Part shown: positions 16,533 to 25,562 of the stretch, in pieces
How the letters are laid out: each line of letters begins with the position of its first letter
Numbering within the stretch: the first letter of the stretch is position 1
Origin: DASZFV01 sp036494575
Lineage (GTDB): Bacteria > Myxococcota_A > Polyangia > Fen-1088
DNA: 64,000 nt
Direction of reading: 5' to 3'
Assembly: GCA_036494575.1 (NCBI GenBank)
Contig: DASXOE010000080.1
Location: 7,634 to 71,633 of the forward strand
Made by a program: the position numbers and the translations under genes
Notes under the pieces: generated by a model
The model's database searches: none
Seen by the model: the letters and a program-made list of their open reading frames with translations, nothing else
What the model was told of the DNA's origin: nothing

Positions 16533-17548
16533 ACGGCCAGGTCGTCTCCCCACGAACCCGGGCCGGCGTCCCGAGCGCGCTCGCGCGGGGCGTGCCCACC
16601 CGAGACACTTTCGCCGCCGTCGCGGAGGCCGTCCGAGCCGGGCTCCTGCGAAAGCACAAACGTCTCCCGCCTTGGCTCCTCTATGACGACGAGGGGTCGG
16701 ACCTGTTCGAAGAGATCACGCGCCTGCCCCAGTACTACCTCACGCGCACCGAGCGCGCGATCCTGACGGCCCACGCTGACTCGATCATCGCGGCCGCCGG
16801 CTGTCCGCGCGAGGTCGTCGAGCTCGGCGCGGGGTCCGCCTCGAAGACCTCCGTGCTGCTCGCGGCGCTGCTCCGGCGGCTGCCGCGCGTGCGCTACGTC
16901 CCCGTGGACGTCTCGCCCGCGGCCCTGAGCCAGGCCGCGGCCGAGCTCCGCCCGCTGCGCCTCGTGGACCTGCAGCCCGTGGCGGCACGCTATCCGGAGG
17001 AGCTCGACTTCCTGCGCCGCCCGGCCAACGGCCGCCGCCTCGTGCTGTTCCTGGGATCGAACGTGGGCAACTACGAGCCGCCTCGGGCCCTCGAGCTCCT
17101 CGCGGCGGTGAGGCGCCACCTCGCGCCCGGCGACGCATTCCTCATGGGAGTCGATCGGCGCAAGAGCCCGGCCGTGCTGCTCCCCGCCTACGACGACGAC
17201 GCCGGCGTGACGGCCCGCTTCAGCAAGAACGTGCTGGCGCGGCTCAACCGCGAGCTCGGCGCGAACTTCCACCTCCCGCGCTTTCGCCACGTCGTCATCT
17301 GGAGGGACCGCGCCTCACGCGTGGACCTCTACCTCGAGAGCACGGTCTCCCAGGACGTCGTCATCGAGGCCCTCGGCATGCGGGTGCACTTCGCCGCACG
17401 CGAGCGCATCCATACCGAGTCGAGCCACAAGCCGACCGACGCGCGCGTCCGCCGGCTCCTCGAGCGCGCGGGGTTCGCGCCCGAGACCGTCTGGCAGGAC
17501 GAGCGGCGCCTCTACGGCGTGCACCTGGCCCGCGTCCCGTCGGTCTGA
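16529..17548 (+). CDS. egtD: L-histidine N-alpha-methyltransferase EgtD
   Basis: A 339-aa SAM-dependent enzyme that trimethylates L-histidine to hercynine, the substrate of EgtB. Visible signatures are the substrate Tyr in LLYDDEGSDLFEEIT (Y52), the SAM loop ELGAG (98-102), acidic D127 in VPVDVS, GSNVGNYEP, and the histidine-binding IHTESSHK near the end. It starts within the egtB stop (ATGA), so the two are coupled. No egtA, egtC or egtE lies nearby, so the sulfur donor and the C-S lyase must be supplied from elsewhere. Confidence 0.93.
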   Translation: MNGQVVSPRTRAGVPSALARGVPTRDTFAAVAEAVRAGLLRKHKRLPPWLLYDDEGSDLFEEITRLPQYYLTRTERAILTAHADSIIAAAGCPREVVELGAGSASKTSVLLAALLRRLPRVRYVPVDVSPAALSQAAAELRPLRLVDLQPVAARYPEELDFLRRPANGRRLVLFLGSNVGNYEPPRALELLAAVRRHLAPGDAFLMGVDRRKSPAVLLPAYDDDAGVTARFSKNVLARLNRELGANFHLPRFRHVVIWRDRASRVDLYLESTVSQDVVIEALGMRVHFAARERIHTESSHKPTDARVRRLLERAGFAPETVWQDERRLYGVHLARVPSV

Positions 17549-17561
17549 AGCGCCGGCCCCC

Positions 17562-18329
17562 CTAGACGCCGCCGTACCATTCGTAGCCCTGGTCACTCCA
17601 GTAGCCACCGTTCGCCGCGGGGAGGAACATGATCCGCGTGAGGTACTTCGTGCATTTGTAGCCGAGCTTGACGGGGGAGTAGACGCGCGCCGGCGCGCCG
17701 AAGGCCGGATCGAGGAGCCGGCCGTCCTGGCCGTAGACGATCAGAGTCTGCGCGTGGAGCGCGCTCTCGATGTCCCAGCTCTCATGGTAGTCGTCGTCGA
17801 AGGACTCGAAGTCGACGGAGCGCGCGTCGGGCGACACGTCGGCGCGCAGCGCGAGCTCGCTCAAGCGAACCCCCGTTCGCACCGCGACCGCAGACCAGCC
17901 CTCGACGCAAAAGTGCTCGAGGCGGAGCTCGGTGCGCGGCAAGTCCTTGAGCTCGCCCAGCGTCAACCGCACGGGCCGCCGCACCATGCCGCCGATCTCC
18001 AGGTGCCACGGGCCCTGCTCCGCCTCGTCCCAGACGGGGACCTCGTCAGACACGAAGTAGGACGGAAACCGCGCGCCGGCCGGCTGCGCGGCCGCGGGGG
18101 CGACGTTCATGGCGTCGTGGCGGAAGAGGGCGCGCTCGACGCGCTCGTTCCAGCGCGTCGACGCCGAGAGCAAGCCGCTCGCGCTCGCCGGCCCGCGAGA
18201 GTTGCAGCCGCCGAGGGCGGCGGTCGCCCAGACGCCGACGGCGGCCGTCGCGCCGGCCTCGAGGAAGGCGCGGCGATCGAGCCCGCGCCGCTCCGCCTCG
18301 TGCTTGCGCGGCAGCCAGAGCTTGCTCAT
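17562..18329 (-). CDS. Exported sulfite-oxidase-fold molybdopterin enzyme (YedY/MsrP-like)
   Basis: This 255-aa protein has a Tat-like leader (DRRAFLEAGATAAVGVWATAA) and a Cys at 42 (ALGGC) that may be lipidated. The oxidoreductase molybdopterin domain holds the molybdenum-binding Cys at 141 in EHFCVEGWSAVAV. Family members act in the periplasm, for example MsrP, which repairs methionine sulfoxide; the true substrate here is unknown. Its ATG lies inside the stop of a cytochrome b gene (ATGA), so the membrane cytochrome is the likely electron partner, as MsrQ is for MsrP. The cytochrome is however of the b561 type rather than MsrQ. Confidence 0.85.
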   Translation of the reverse strand: MSKLWLPRKHEAERRGLDRRAFLEAGATAAVGVWATAALGGCNSRGPASASGLLSASTRWNERVERALFRHDAMNVAPAAAQPAGARFPSYFVSDEVPVWDEAEQGPWHLEIGGMVRRPVRLTLGELKDLPRTELRLEHFCVEGWSAVAVRTGVRLSELALRADVSPDARSVDFESFDDDYHESWDIESALHAQTLIVYGQDGRLLDPAFGAPARVYSPVKLGYKCTKYLTRIMFLPAANGGYWSDQGYEWYGGV

Positions 18330-19090
18330 GGCTGTCCGCGTCCGTCAGGAGCCGAATGGGGCGAAACCTCTGCGGCGTCGCGCGCGGGCCGTGGCGGACG
18401 CAGGTTCACGAACGGACGGGCGTTGCGCGCCTCGGGTGAGTTCGCTTCGTCGTAGCGGCCCGTGATCATGGCCCGCAGCGAGTACGGATCGACCGCGAAC
18501 ACCATGAAGACGTGACCGAGCGTGAGCACGACGAGGGCGAACATGGCCAGGAAGTGCCAGTAGCGCGCCCACACGTATCCGCCGAGCAGCGCCGTGAGAG
18601 GCGCGAGCTGCACGGGCTTCCAGATCGCGATCCCCGACACGACCGCGAGCGCGCCGAACAGGGGCATCGAAAAGTACGCCAGGCGCTGGAGGGCGTTGTG
18701 CTTGCCCTGGCGCGGATGATCCTTGCGCGCGCCCAGGTAGAACTGGACCATCTGCCAGACGTCACCGGTCACGCCCCGCCGCGGGACGAGCTCGCGCCAT
18801 TCACCGTGCAGGTAGATGAACCCGAGGTAGACGAGACCGTTGACGACGAGGAGCCACATGGCGGCGAAGTGCCAGTGGCGCGCGCCCGCGAGCCAGCCTC
18901 CGAAGGTGAGCCAGGCGGGGATCTTGTGGCCCTCGAAGGGATAGCAGCAGAAGGTCTCCCCTTTGCGCGCAAAGGCCGGATACGAGTTGAAGATGCGCAG
19001 GCCGCTGCCGATCATGATCGTGAGCGCGAGCGCGTTCACCCAATGGGTGACACGCACCACGGGGTGATGACGTCGCTCGGTCGTCGGCAT
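18326..19090 (-). CDS. Cytochrome b561-type membrane subunit
   Basis: A 254-aa integral membrane protein with about five hydrophobic segments and His residues placed for two b-type hemes: VTHWVNALAL near the N-terminus, RHWHFAAMW, RYWHFLAMF and GHVFMVF. It resembles the Ni/Fe-hydrogenase/formate-dehydrogenase type cytochrome b (PF01292) and probably passes quinol electrons to the coupled molybdoenzyme. I take ATG 19090 as start; the longer frame to 19132 adds a Gly/Asp-rich stretch with no support. It lies 89 bases downstream of a small Lys-rich secreted protein gene on the same strand. Confidence 0.82.
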   Translation of the reverse strand: MPTTERRHHPVVRVTHWVNALALTIMIGSGLRIFNSYPAFARKGETFCCYPFEGHKIPAWLTFGGWLAGARHWHFAAMWLLVVNGLVYLGFIYLHGEWRELVPRRGVTGDVWQMVQFYLGARKDHPRQGKHNALQRLAYFSMPLFGALAVVSGIAIWKPVQLAPLTALLGGYVWARYWHFLAMFALVVLTLGHVFMVFAVDPYSLRAMITGRYDEANSPEARNARPFVNLRPPRPARDAAEVSPHSAPDGRGQP

Positions 19091-19179
19091 TTGGTCTCGA
19101 GATTTGCACCCGCCGCCGTCCCGATCGCCCAACGTCGAAGTTGGGTCGAACAGCTCGAAACGACGGCGGAGAGGGTCGC

Positions 19180-19380
19180 CTACTTCTTGTCCGCGTCGTC
19201 CTTCTTCATGTCGCCCATGTCGCCGCCCTCTTTCTTCTTCTTGCCCTTCTTCTTGGCCGGCTTGGCGTCCTTCATCTCGCCGCCAGCCGCGCCGGCGGCA
19301 GCCTCCTCGGCGTGGGCCAGCGTCCAGGAGGTCGGCAAACAGACAGCCAGCAGCAGGAACATCGCTCGGATCAGCTTCAT
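19180..19380 (-). CDS. Small secreted Lys-rich protein
   Basis: A 66-aa protein with a clean signal peptide (to LAHAEE) and a strongly charged mature part of Ala/Gly followed by Lys-rich and Asp/Met/Lys segments (KKGKKKKEGGDMGDMKKDD). AGGAGAG lies seven bases before the ATG, so I trust it as a gene. The composition is a little like pentapeptide MxKDx-repeat proteins but I cannot assign it. It is the first gene of a run that continues with a cytochrome b and an exported molybdoenzyme, so it may be a target, ligand or accessory of that redox system. Confidence 0.72.
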   Translation of the reverse strand: MKLIRAMFLLLAVCLPTSWTLAHAEEAAAGAAGGEMKDAKPAKKKGKKKKEGGDMGDMKKDDADKK

Positions 19381-19495
19381 GGTTCTCTCCTATTGGGGTC
19401 GTGGGATTTGCTCTATCGAGAGCGCCCGAATAGTACCCCGAGACGAATTCTCCGCCAGCGGGCAGTCAGCCGATCCCACGACGACCGCGAGCGGA

Positions 19496-19741
19496 TCAGC
19501 GCTCGACCGGCGGCGGCGTGCTCTCGGGCCCGTCGCCGGCTGCCACGGGCGTCCGGGGCGCGTTCAGCGTGAGAAATTCCAACCCACGCGCGGCCCACAA
19601 CGATCGGCCGTCCACCGACATGTGCTGCCAGACGATCCCAGAACCATGTTCGACAACGGCGGCGTCCGCCTCCGGGTCTGGCACGCCCCACAGTCCATTC
19701 GACGGGGTCTTTGGGCGCGAGCGGCCGTCGGCGTCGTCCAT
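19496..19741 (-). CDS. Hypothetical protein, 81 aa
   Basis: This frame has strong G/C third-position bias over its full length, as real genes here do. The product opens MDDADGRSRPKTPSNGLWGV, has no signal or membrane segment, and ends in a Pro-rich tail. I do not recognise it. ATG 19741 is chosen over GTG 19756; the ribosome site is weak. It lies between the cold-shock gene terminator and the Lys-rich secreted protein gene, all on the minus strand. Confidence 0.45.
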   Translation of the reverse strand: MDDADGRSRPKTPSNGLWGVPDPEADAAVVEHGSGIVWQHMSVDGRSLWAARGLEFLTLNAPRTPVAAGDGPESTPPPVER

Positions 19742-19804
19742 TTGACCCTGTATCACAAACGTCAGGCGGCCGGCGTTCTTCCCTGCTGCCCTGGCACGGA
19801 CGCG

Positions 19805-19832
19805 AAAAAGGGGGCGTCCGAAGACGCCCCCC
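19805..19832 (-). terminator. Rho-independent terminator after the cold-shock gene
   Basis: On the minus strand a 9-bp G+C-rich stem closes on a TTCG tetraloop and runs straight into TTTTT. It lies about 50 bases after the stop of the cold-shock gene. Confidence 0.9.
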
Positions 19833-19881
19833 TGGTGAAATGTCGAGACTTTTGGGACTTCTGGCCGTGAGCTTCGCGGCC

Positions 19882-20079
19882 TTAGGCGACGACCTTCACG
19901 CCGCTGGCCTGAGGTCCCTTCTTGCCTTGGACCACCTCGAACTCGACCTTGGTGCCCTCCTGGAGGACGGCGCCGCCCGTATCGTTGGCGTGGACGAAAA
20001 CGTCCTTGCCACCGCCTTCAGGCGTGATGAAACCAAAACCCTTAGCTGTGTTGAAGAACTTGACGGTACCTTTTTGCAT
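19882..20079 (-). CDS. Cold-shock domain protein (CspA family)
   Basis: A 65-aa single cold-shock domain, the usual family length, with RNP1 (KGFGFI, residues 13-18) and RNP2 (VFVHA, 27-31). It binds single-stranded RNA and DNA as an RNA chaperone; whether it is cold-induced cannot be told from sequence. A strong terminator with a TTCG loop lies about 50 bases after the stop, so it forms the end of its transcript. It lies 84 bases downstream of a DUF4230 gene. Confidence 0.95.
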   Translation of the reverse strand: MQKGTVKFFNTAKGFGFITPEGGGKDVFVHANDTGGAVLQEGTKVEFEVVQGKKGPQASGVKVVA

Positions 20080-20163
20080 TGTTTTTCCTTGGCCGGATTC
20101 CCGGATCGGGACGCATCATGCAGCATTGCCCCGTCGCGCACCACGATATTCCGAACCAGCTCG

Positions 20164-20796
20164 TCAACGGCGCATCCCGCGGTCTTCCGAGGGTCCTGCT
20201 CCGGCCGGTCCTGCGGGCGATGCGCCCCCCACGACGAGCGTCAGGTGATAGCCCCAGCGCGAAACGAAGTCCGTGAGCAGCTCGCGCGCGTGAGCCTCGG
20301 CGCGCGGCAGGACGTCCTGCGCGAGCGCGGCGCGCGTCAGTGACGCCCGCGCGTCCCCGAACCATCCGTTCCGATCGGCGGGCGCGATCGCGTTCAAGAA
20401 CCCCGAGCGCTCGTTGATGGTCTCGAAGCGCTTGATGTCGAGGGACAGGATTCGCGGCGCGGGCAACGACACGCGCACCGCGCGCGCCGCGTGATCGACG
20501 TCGATGCGCGCCGGCTCGTCGCACACGTCGAAGCCGGCCGCCACGACACCCGAGTAAAAGAGAAACGCCTCCGGCTCGTGCGTGAAGGGCAGATCGATCG
20601 TCTTCGGCACCGTGCGCCGCGCATAGTCGGCCAGCGAGATCTCGATGGTCGACAGCTTGCACACCTTGCGTATCCCCTCGACGATGACCAGCTCCTCGGC
20701 CCGCGTCTCGTGCCGCGCGCGCTGCGCGAGCATCACGGCGGCGCCGACCACGCCGGCCGCCATGACCGACACCCCGAGGATCGTTCGCCGCCGCAT
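20164..20796 (-). CDS. DUF4230 membrane-anchored protein
   Basis: A 210-aa protein with one N-terminal membrane anchor (ILGVSVMAAGVVGAAVMLA, about residues 5-23) and an extracytoplasmic domain of DUF4230 type (KVCKLSTIEISLADYARRTV, SGVVAAGFDV, SLPAPRILSLDI). The family has no known function. ATG 20796 follows a TATCCT hexamer by 6 bases and has no Shine-Dalgarno sequence, so it may start a leaderless mRNA. It lies 34 bases after a histidine kinase gene on the same strand and may also be read through from it. Confidence 0.72.
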   Translation of the reverse strand: MRRRTILGVSVMAAGVVGAAVMLAQRARHETRAEELVIVEGIRKVCKLSTIEISLADYARRTVPKTIDLPFTHEPEAFLFYSGVVAAGFDVCDEPARIDVDHAARAVRVSLPAPRILSLDIKRFETINERSGFLNAIAPADRNGWFGDARASLTRAALAQDVLPRAEAHARELLTDFVSRWGYHLTLVVGGASPAGPAGAGPSEDRGMRR

Positions 20797-20830
20797 GCAC
20801 CGAGGATACGCCGGGCGCGCCGAGACGCGG

Positions 20831-22558
20831 CTAAAGGACGGCGCCGGCCGGCTGCGTGTCTTCCAGGCCGCGAACGAAGCTCGTCGCCGCGATCGGCGCC
20901 TCGGCCAGATAAACGGAGAACGAGGTCCCCTCTCCGAGGCGCGACGACACCTCGATGCGCGCCCCGAATCCCTGAACGATGTCATTGACGATCGACAGGC
21001 CAAGACCGGTCCGCGCGCCCGCGCTCGAGCCGGGATAGAAGGGCTCGAAGATGCGGCGCTGATCTTCGGGCCCGATGCCCGGTCCGTTGTCGGTCACGTC
21101 GATCCGAACCTCTCCCAGGACGCGCGTGGCGGCGATCCTGATCTCCGGGGCCGGCGTGGCCGCGGCTCTGAGCGCCTGGTTGGCGTTCAGGACGAGGTTG
21201 AGGAAGACCTGACACAAGAGCCCCGAGTCGCCCGCGGCGAAGAGCCGCGGTTCGACGTCCGTGACGATCGCGACCTGCCGCTTCAGCTCGGCCGTGGCGA
21301 GCCGCACGGCGCCCCGGACCGTCTCGGCCACCTCGAACGTGTGCGCCTGCGTGGCGTCACCCCGAATGGCCGTCCGCAGATCGCTCGCCACGGTTTGCAA
21401 GGCGGACGCGGCGACCCGGGTGTCCTCGAGACAGCTCCGGATGTCGAGCAGCGCCGCGCGAAGCTCGGCCGCCTCGGGCGCCGCGCCCGACCTGAGCCGC
21501 GCCAGGACGTCCTCGACGGCGTCGAGGGCCAGGCCGTTTTGCCCGACGACGGCCGCGAGCGGATTGTTGATCTCGTGCGCGACGCTGGCGGCGAGCTGGC
21601 CCACGATCGCGAGCCGATCCGTCATGCCCGTTCGCTGCCACTGCTTGAGCGTCTCGAGCGCGAGGACGATCTGCGACGCCACGACGCCGGCGCGCTCGAG
21701 ATCGGCGCGGACGAACGGCCCGTCGGGACCGGAGCGCCCGATGTTGAGGACGCCGATGGTGCGGTCGCCAGAGAGCAGCGGATAGATGATGCTCGACTGG
21801 ACGCGGCCGAAGGGGGCGAGGTCCTCGAAGCGGGCGTCGCTGAAGAGCTCGTCATCGAGCAGGATGGGGGTCCGCAGCTCGGCGACGCGGCCCGCGATTC
21901 GCTGTCCCATGTGCAGCCGCGTTCCCGTGAGGACCTCGGCCGGCAGGCCGTGCGCCTGCGCTATGTAGAGGCGCCCCGAGGTGTCCCTCAGCATGAGCGA
22001 GACGACGTCGGCCCGCATCGCCCGCCGCGTGAATTCGACGGCGAGCGCCGGCAGCTGCTCGCGCTCGCGGACCGACAGCAATCTCTGCCCCTCGCGCAGC
22101 ACGGCGGCCGCGTCGCGTTTCTGCCTTCGCTTTTCCACGGCGCGGAGGATCGACGGGCCGAGGTCGCACGGCTGAAACGGCCGGCGCACCACGTCGTAGG
22201 CGCCGGCGCGGTGGGCCGCGATCGTCTCTTCGACCGACACATCGCCGGCGAGCAGGATCACCTCGGTGTCGGGTGAGGCCGCCTTCACGCGGGCCATGAA
22301 GTCCAGGCCGGCGCGCGCGGGCGACCCGAGCGCGAGGATCACGACCTCGGCCTCGCAGGCGGTGACGACGTCGAGCGCCGAGTCGTTGGCGCTGCCCACG
22401 AGCACGCCGAGTCCCCGCTCGCGCATGGATCGGATGACCGGGGTCCACGCGTCGCCGTCGTCATCGAGGATGATCACGCGTGGCACGAGGATGGGGCGGG
22501 TGGCCACCTCCGTGACGAGGACGGGGACGGAGTCGTCTTTGCGGCAGGTCGAGGACAT
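20831..22558 (-). CDS. GAF-domain histidine kinase with degenerate N-terminal receiver
   Basis: This 575-aa cytoplasmic kinase has a receiver-like domain (about 25-140), a GAF domain (about 165-305), a dimerisation/phosphoacceptor helix with H328 (SVAHEINNPLAAV) and a HATPase_c domain (NLVLNANQAL, DNGPGIG, GLGLSIV). The receiver keeps the acidic DDD (32-34), but the phosphoacceptor Asp is Ala (A76) and the conserved Lys is Arg (R126). It probably senses through fold or partner and not by phosphorylation. An AGGAG site lies 7 bases before ATG 22558. No cognate regulator is adjacent. Confidence 0.87.
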   Translation of the reverse strand: MSSTCRKDDSVPVLVTEVATRPILVPRVIILDDDGDAWTPVIRSMRERGLGVLVGSANDSALDVVTACEAEVVILALGSPARAGLDFMARVKAASPDTEVILLAGDVSVEETIAAHRAGAYDVVRRPFQPCDLGPSILRAVEKRRQKRDAAAVLREGQRLLSVREREQLPALAVEFTRRAMRADVVSLMLRDTSGRLYIAQAHGLPAEVLTGTRLHMGQRIAGRVAELRTPILLDDELFSDARFEDLAPFGRVQSSIIYPLLSGDRTIGVLNIGRSGPDGPFVRADLERAGVVASQIVLALETLKQWQRTGMTDRLAIVGQLAASVAHEINNPLAAVVGQNGLALDAVEDVLARLRSGAAPEAAELRAALLDIRSCLEDTRVAASALQTVASDLRTAIRGDATQAHTFEVAETVRGAVRLATAELKRQVAIVTDVEPRLFAAGDSGLLCQVFLNLVLNANQALRAAATPAPEIRIAATRVLGEVRIDVTDNGPGIGPEDQRRIFEPFYPGSSAGARTGLGLSIVNDIVQGFGARIEVSSRLGEGTSFSVYLAEAPIAATSFVRGLEDTQPAGAVL

Positions 22559-22899
22559 GCCGAGCTCCTAAGCAGTAATCGTGCCTCGAAGAGGCGAGGC
22601 GCAAGAACGTCGCACGAGGCCTCGATCGATGGGATTCCGACGGGGGCGCGGTCGCGCGCCCGTCGGGCTTCCGTCAATCGATGGCGCCAACCCCGGAACG
22701 TCAGCCCTGGCGCCATGGCGGGCAATTTGCAGTGTCGGAGCCCAGTATGAAATGGATTCGCGAGGAGGGCCTGCGTGCGCACCTACCGCCGCCCGAGAAC
22801 GACGGGCAAGACGCTCCTCGCGGATCAGCTTCCTGATCGCCTCACCCGTGGGGGCGGCGACGTGATACTCCCGACGGAAGACCACGACGGTTCAACCAA
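22559..22899. other. Intergenic region
   Basis: These 341 bases lie between the divergent kinase gene and a small conserved protein gene. There is an imperfect long inverted repeat around 22624-22683 (TCGAT...ATCGA outer arms with a G/C-rich core) but no poly-T run. A minus-strand frame at 22568-22885 is open but shows no family features. Confidence 0.4.
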
Positions 22900-23166
22900 A
22901 TGGCGACGCCCGACATCGACCCCGCAGCTCTCCCGTCGAAGAACCTCTTCGACGGCGTCTCGGTGTTCTCGGCCACCAAGTTCGCGGATCGAGAACGCCT
23001 CGGAGAGAGAGTCACGAGATGGCTGCGGGACCATCCCGATCTCGAGATCGTCAAGACCGTGGTGACGCTGTCGTCGGACGCCGAGTTCCACTGTCTCGCG
23101 CTCACACTGTTCTGGCGGCCGAGCACCGTCAGCTTGCGGAGCGTGCCTCTCCCACCCGTCGCGTGA
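22900..23166 (+). CDS. Small conserved hypothetical protein
   Basis: An 88-aa cytoplasmic protein with no membrane segment. The core FSATKFADRERLGERVTRWL and SSDAEFHCLALTLFW looks like a conserved small family I have seen in other bacteria, with an invariant-looking SSDxEFHC motif, but I cannot name a function. Codon use has the G/C third-position bias of neighbours. The ribosome site is weak. It converges on rpoD, with 55 bases between the stops. Confidence 0.6.
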   Translation: MATPDIDPAALPSKNLFDGVSVFSATKFADRERLGERVTRWLRDHPDLEIVKTVVTLSSDAEFHCLALTLFWRPSTVSLRSVPLPPVA

Positions 23167-23221
23167 CGGGCGGGTCCCGCCGACTTTCAGTCGCGGTCAG
23201 ACGGCCGGGCGGCGCGCGCCT

Positions 23222-25195
<1,974 letters not shown>

Positions 25196-25286
25196 TTCTT
25201 CTTTTGAAGCTGAGGCTCACCCGTCGTGGCGTCACCATGCGCGCTCACGGCGAGTTACGCAATCGGCGAAAAGGCCGCCGCGCGCG

Positions 25287-25490
25287 CTACTTCTTGCCGT
25301 CGGCGGGTGCGTCACCGGCGGAGGGGTCGCCCACGGACGGAATTCCCATGATGTCCTTTCGGGCCGCCTTCCAGGACTTCTGGACGATCCATGACAGCGA
25401 ACGATCTTGCCGCATCGCTTCGTTCACGATCTCCTTCAGCATGTCCTCGGGGAAATACAGGCTCTGCTTCCTCTTGTCGGATCCGCTCAT
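25287..25490 (-). CDS. Small TIGR04563-like putative regulatory protein
   Basis: A 67-aa protein opening MSGSDKRKQSLYFPEDML and containing DRSLSWIVQKSWK. This pattern matches a small myxobacterial family (TIGR04563 as I recall it) with a ribbon-helix-helix look: a short strand, KQSLYFP, and two helices. DNA binding is inferred. The Gly/Asp/Pro tail is disordered. There is no Shine-Dalgarno sequence, but TAAGAT ends 6 bases before the ATG, so a leaderless transcript is likely. It precedes rpoD on the same strand. Confidence 0.75.
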   Translation of the reverse strand: MSGSDKRKQSLYFPEDMLKEIVNEAMRQDRSLSWIVQKSWKAARKDIMGIPSVGDPSAGDAPADGKK

Positions 25491-25501
25491 GCGGGCATCT
25501 T

Positions 25502-25562
25502 ACGCTTCATTTGACGCCTCGTGTGACCTCACGCTTCGGGTGACGCACGCTTTCGGTGACGC
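25502..25562. repeat. Three imperfect 16-bp repeats
   Basis: ACGCTTC/T-type 16-mers ending TGACGC occur at 25502-25517, 25531-25546 and 25547-25562. The last two are contiguous. They cover the stop of the choice-of-anchor gene and the upstream region of the TIGR04563-like gene. They could be operator sites or slippage products. Confidence 0.5.

Noticed and set aside
22624..22683. Long imperfect inverted repeat as a terminator
   Set aside because: It lies in a divergent region where no transcript should end, has mismatches and lacks a T run.
22568..22885. Open minus-strand frame between the kinase and the small conserved protein
   Set aside because: There is no ribosome site, no domain and an Arg-rich composition typical of shadow frames. 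The opening MVFRREYHVAAPTGEAIRKL is mildly protein-like but not enough.
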